The notes under the pieces: model-generated
What the model was told of the DNA's origin: nothing
Seen by the model: the letters and a program-made list of their open reading frames with translations, nothing else
Databases searched by the model: none
Program-made: the position numbers and the translations under genes
Origin: Acidimicrobiaceae bacterium
GTDB lineage: Bacteria; Actinomycetota; Acidimicrobiia; Acidimicrobiales; Acidimicrobiaceae
Reading direction: 5' to 3'
DNA length: 9,415 nucleotides
Assembly (NCBI GenBank): GCA_013044365.1
Contig: JABEUP010000117.1
Location: 1-9,415 of the forward strand
Shown here: positions 7,179 to 9,415 of the stretch, one piece after another
Layout: each line of letters starts with the position of its first letter
How positions within the stretch are numbered: position 1 is the first letter of the stretch

Positions 7179-7652
7179 TTAACTAGAGTCGTTATGATCT
7201 CCACGAATCTGCGAGGTTACCCTGAGTTGCGGATCCACGTGCAGGATCTCCTGCAGGAAACTTAGAAACTGAAGCCGATTGTCTGCGGTAAGCGCCTCTA
7301 CCAGGCAGTTGTTTTGAATAAGAGACAGGGGAGCCAGTTCCGTGTAAGTGCGGTAACCAAGCTCGGTAAGTGTGAGTTTCCATCGCCGCAGATCCTTGGG
7401 GTCTTTGACTCTGCAGATAAGACCTCTTTTGGTCATCCTGCCCACGATCTCTGTCGTCGATGCGCGATCCAGAAATACCGCCGACCCTAAAGTGGTCTGA
7501 TCGCATTCGGGGTGATCAGCTAGAAAGTTCAGAATTCCAAATTGAGGAGAGGTGATTTGATCGGATACGATGCTGGACCAAAGCGAAGTACTGAATTGGT
7601 GCAGACGTCTTATCAGGTGTCCTGGGGATGCTGAAAGCTGAAAGGTTTGCAT
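7179..7652 (-). CDS. MarR-family transcriptional regulator
   Basis: A 157-residue winged-helix protein of normal MarR size. The N-terminal helix contains PGHLIRRLHQ (10-19). SPQFGILNFLADHP (35-48) and the following stretch form the helix-turn-helix entry, and RASTTEIVGRMTKRGLI (63-79) is the recognition-helix region. RVKDPKDLRRWKLTLTELG (81-99) is the wing, with its usual basic DRR-like tip. A C-terminal helix closes the dimer interface. The start is supported by a strong GAGGAG on the minus strand, about seven bases before ATG (7661-7667 region). MarR proteins bind palindromic operators as dimers and usually release DNA on binding a small, often aromatic, ligand. A near-perfect inverted repeat lies 143 bp upstream over the promoter of the divergent Rieske operon, so I infer that it represses that operon and perhaps others nearby. 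Confidence 0.93.
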   Translation of the reverse strand: MQTFQLSASPGHLIRRLHQFSTSLWSSIVSDQITSPQFGILNFLADHPECDQTTLGSAVFLDRASTTEIVGRMTKRGLICRVKDPKDLRRWKLTLTELGYRTYTELAPLSLIQNNCLVEALTADNRLQFLSFLQEILHVDPQLRVTSQIRGDHNDSS

Positions 7653-7769
7653 TGCTATCTCCTCGAAATGCGCAAAGTGCCACCCCGCGTGTCGTCTTGG
7701 CTTCGGTGAACAACTTATCTCACGCGTTCAGCACACCGGGCAAGCATTTTTCAATTCTTAATTATTTGA

Positions 7770-7799
7770 TTGCCAGGTACCACCTTTTTCCTCTATGAT
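7770..7799 (+). promoter_or_regulatory. Sigma70-like promoter for the Rieske oxygenase operon
   Basis: TTGCCA at 7770-7775 (five of six matches to TTGACA) and TATGAT at 7794-7799 (five of six to TATAAT) are separated by 18 bases. Transcription would begin near 7806, giving a leader of about 80 bases before the oxygenase start. The position inside the divergent intergenic region and the overlap of its -10 with the inverted repeat support it. It is not experimentally shown. Confidence 0.55.
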
Positions 7800-7819
7800 A
7801 ATTCGTATACGAAGTATCA
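7796..7819. promoter_or_regulatory. 24-bp inverted repeat, candidate MarR operator
   Basis: The centre, TTCGTATACGAA at 7802-7813, is a perfect 12-bp palindrome. After one mismatched pair (7801/7814) the symmetry continues for five more pairs, TGATA on the left and TATCA on the right, so 22 of 24 bases are symmetric. It overlaps the -10 element and probable start site of the rightward promoter, a classic repression geometry. Its length fits a MarR dimer site, and a MarR gene is divergently encoded next to it. The link to that protein is inferred from position and symmetry. Confidence 0.7.
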
Positions 7820-7887
7820 CTGTGTGAACTGATGCAATTTTGAAAAAGTTGCGGGGCATGATTTGTCTATCGGTGAGGGGGATTGTG

Positions 7888-8913
7888 ATGAATCCGTTTG
7901 TTTTGAATGAGTGGTATGTGGCAGCTTGGGGCACGGAAGTCAGCTCGGATCCTTTGGCTCGGACCATTTGTGGAGATCCAATAGTTTTTTTTAGGGGCGA
8001 GTCTGGATCTGTAACAGCGCTTGCAGATCGTTGCGTTCATCGGTGCTACCCACTTTCGTTGGGCAAGGTGAAAGGTGACGTTATCGAATGTGGCTATCAC
8101 GGGTTTACCTATGACTGTTCCGGGACATGCGTGTCAGTTCCCGGTCAGACAAATATTCCTAGGACTGCCCGTGTCAAGAGCTATCCGGTTATAGAGCAAG
8201 GTCCGTGGATTTGGGTCTGGGTAGGCGAACCTGAGAAAGCAGCCTCCGTCGAAGTTCCAAGTCATGATTGGCTACAGGACAATAAATGGCGATGGATCGG
8301 TAATTTGGCTCACATCAGCTGCCGAAGCGGACTTCTTGTAGACAATTTGATGGACCTGTCTCACGAAAGCTATCTTCACGCAGGCTTTATCGGTACTCCG
8401 GAGGTCGCGGCAACGCCCATTGAATCAAGTGTCGATCATGAAGCCGGAATCGTAAGGGTTGACCGTCATATGCAAAATGTCGAATGCCCCCCCTTTTACT
8501 CGAAGTCCTCCGGGATATCTGGACGGATTGATCGATGGCAGGATATCGAGTACCGTCCTCCATGTCTTTACGTACTTCATTCACGGGTTGCTCCAACAGG
8601 TGTAATTCCTAATCCAGACGGGAGCGATCCTGAGGCAATTCATATGAAGATCCTCTATGCGGTTACCCCGGAGACAGAGAATTCGACTTGGGATTTTTAT
8701 GCGGTCGCACGTGACTTTTCAGTGGAAGACGACTGGGTGTCAGAGTTTCTGACCGAAATGCAGGACACCGTGGTGAGACAGGACGTAGACGCTCTCAATG
8801 TTCTTGAAAAGGTTATTGAATCAGAAGGTGAAAAGGTTCGGGAACTGAGTATCAGGATTGATGCCGGCGGATTGGCTGCCCGTCATATGTTGAAGAAGAT
8901 GCGCGAGAGGTAG
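7888..8913 (+). CDS. Rieske non-heme iron oxygenase, VanA/dicamba-type O-demethylase oxygenase component
   Basis: A 341-residue protein of normal length for the family. The N-terminal Rieske domain has C49-x-H51-x16-C68-x2-H71 (DRCVHR and ECGYHG) for the [2Fe-2S] cluster. The catalytic domain has LLVDNLMDLSH at 149-159, with D156 as the inter-subunit bridging residue and H159 and H164 as iron ligands; D299 (RQD) is the likely third ligand. VDNLMDL and ITPET-like AVTPET (258-263) are close to what is known from dicamba monooxygenase and vanillate O-demethylase. It should use O2 and electrons from a partner reductase to oxidise a substrate methoxy (or N-methyl) group, releasing formaldehyde. 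The substrate is not determinable. ATG at 7888 is chosen because GAGGGG (7875-7880) lies seven bases upstream and MNPFVLNEWYVAAW matches the family start. An in-frame TTG at 7840 would add 16 unrelated residues. Confidence 0.9.
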   Translation: MNPFVLNEWYVAAWGTEVSSDPLARTICGDPIVFFRGESGSVTALADRCVHRCYPLSLGKVKGDVIECGYHGFTYDCSGTCVSVPGQTNIPRTARVKSYPVIEQGPWIWVWVGEPEKAASVEVPSHDWLQDNKWRWIGNLAHISCRSGLLVDNLMDLSHESYLHAGFIGTPEVAATPIESSVDHEAGIVRVDRHMQNVECPPFYSKSSGISGRIDRWQDIEYRPPCLYVLHSRVAPTGVIPNPDGSDPEAIHMKILYAVTPETENSTWDFYAVARDFSVEDDWVSEFLTEMQDTVVRQDVDALNVLEKVIESEGEKVRELSIRIDAGGLAARHMLKKMRER

Positions 8914-8928
8914 AGCGGAGCTTCTCTG

Positions 8929-9415
8929 GTGGAAAACTTCACCCCCGGTATGGTACTGGTAATCAGGATGAGCAGGGTTTCAGGCCGGGTTGTCTCCCCG
9001 GATCTGGTCCATCTATATGGCAGGTGTCCCGATTCTTGGACTTCCGTAGCTCAAATAGTTCATACCTTCCCATTGGGATGGGTACGGCGATACCTTTTCA
9101 ATGATGACTCTGATGATCTTTCAGGTTACCGAATTGCTGTTTGGCGTCAACCCGCCGGAAAGGGCATGTCAAAAGAGATAAATACCTTTGGATTGGTCGG
9201 ATGGGAGCTCGATGAAAGAGCTCCCATTACTCGTTTCGGACTTCGGCTTGCCGATTGCTGCCCGATTCTGGCCGGCGGTATTTATACGGTTCTGATTCTT
9301 TCGATGACCGTTGGGACGGAGCAAAACAGAAGTTTGCGGCAGCTGACATGGGATGGACTGCCTCCAAAATCCCTTGCGTTTGCCGCATCGCCCGCCCGAT
9401 CGCCACGCGGGGAGC
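8929..9415 (+). CDS. Partial, divergent VanB-like ferredoxin reductase (electron donor of the Rieske oxygenase)
   Basis: The frame is open from GTG at 8929 to the window end (162 codons), and GGAG at 8917-8920 lies eight bases before the start; the oxygenase stops 15 bp earlier. By eye it follows the phthalate-dioxygenase-reductase family in order and spacing. RMSRVSGRV (13-21) matches the first strand, GWVRRYLFND (50-59) the flavin R-x-Y-S motif, and YRIAVWRQPAGKG (67-79) the following strand. FGLRLADCCPILAGGIYTVLILSM (103-126) matches the stretch ending in the NAD-site GGIGITP motif, and SLAFAASPARS (148-158) matches HYAARSPAR-like sequence. Such reductases pass electrons from NAD(P)H through flavin and a C-terminal [2Fe-2S] domain, which would lie beyond the window. 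Several key positions differ (RRYL for RxYS, GGIYTVL for GGIGITP), so it may be highly diverged or decaying. ATG at 8950 is an alternative start without a clear ribosome site. Confidence 0.65.
   Translation, partial: MENFTPGMVLVIRMSRVSGRVVSPDLVHLYGRCPDSWTSVAQIVHTFPLGWVRRYLFNDDSDDLSGYRIAVWRQPAGKGMSKEINTFGLVGWELDERAPITRFGLRLADCCPILAGGIYTVLILSMTVGTEQNRSLRQLTWDGLPPKSLAFAASPARSPRGE
9201..9227. repeat. 10-bp perfect inverted repeat inside the reductase-like gene
   Basis: ATGGGAGCTC at 9201-9210 and GAGCTCCCAT at 9218-9227 are exact reverse complements around a seven-base loop. The hairpin is inside an open coding frame and lacks a following T-run, so it is not a standard terminator. It may be chance or an mRNA structure. 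Confidence 0.4.

Noticed and set aside
7714..7743. Possible leftward promoter for the MarR gene (TTGCCC and GATAAG on the minus strand, 18-base spacing)
   Set aside because: Each hexamer matches the consensus at only four of six positions, so it is not strong enough to annotate.
7796..7819. Resemblance of the palindrome to loxP arms (TTCGTATA / TATACGAA)
   Set aside because: loxP has 13-bp arms around an 8-bp asymmetric spacer. Here the arms meet with no spacer and the outer bases differ, and no recombinase gene is near. A MarR operator fits better.
7840..7887. N-terminal extension of the Rieske oxygenase from TTG 7840
   Set aside because: The extra 16 residues do not resemble the family N-terminus, and the ribosome site GAGGGG is correctly placed for ATG 7888.

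Overview
This window reads as an accessory catabolic locus for removing methyl groups from small, probably methoxylated, compounds. No rRNA, tRNA, CRISPR array or insertion sequence is visible. The organism is probably a proteobacterium with a facultative or versatile respiratory lifestyle. That is an inference from the gene content: a corrinoid/tetrahydrofolate (THF) methyl-transfer set of the kind best known from anaerobes sits beside an oxygen-dependent VanA/VanB-type Rieske demethylase and a MarR regulator. No taxonomic marker is present.

Left block, 1-6592, all on the + strand and tightly packed. In order it holds the 3' end of a URO-D-superfamily methyltransferase (candidate substrate:corrinoid methyltransferase); a fused MetV-MetF-type methylene-THF reductase; a methyl-THF:corrinoid methyltransferase of the AcsE/MtvA type; a complete metal-dependent amidohydrolase; a protein resembling the cobalamin-dependent methionine synthase activation domain; and a RACE-type [2Fe-2S]/ASKHA reductive activator of corrinoid proteins. 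The proposed flow is: methyl donor -> Co(I) corrinoid protein (not in the window, expected upstream) -> THF -> methyl-THF -> methylene-THF by the reductase working in the oxidative direction. The last two proteins would rescue the corrinoid when it oxidises to Co(II).

Middle block, 6593-7887. A 180-bp convergent gap is followed by a minus-strand pair, a MarR-family regulator and a small DsrE-family protein. The divergent intergenic region holds a sigma70-like promoter facing right. A 24-bp inverted repeat with one mismatched pair overlaps its -10 element, which makes it a strong candidate operator for the MarR protein.

Right block, 7888-9415, + strand. A Rieske non-heme iron oxygenase of the vanillate/dicamba O-demethylase group is followed 15 bp later by a partial gene running off the window. 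The partial protein aligns by eye with VanB-type ferredoxin reductases but has unusual residues in the flavin and NAD motifs.

Together these suggest two demethylation strategies side by side: an oxygen-independent corrinoid/THF route and an oxygen-dependent Rieske route. Whether they share a substrate or a regulator cannot be decided from this sequence. The amidohydrolase and the DsrE protein are the parts whose roles are least explained.
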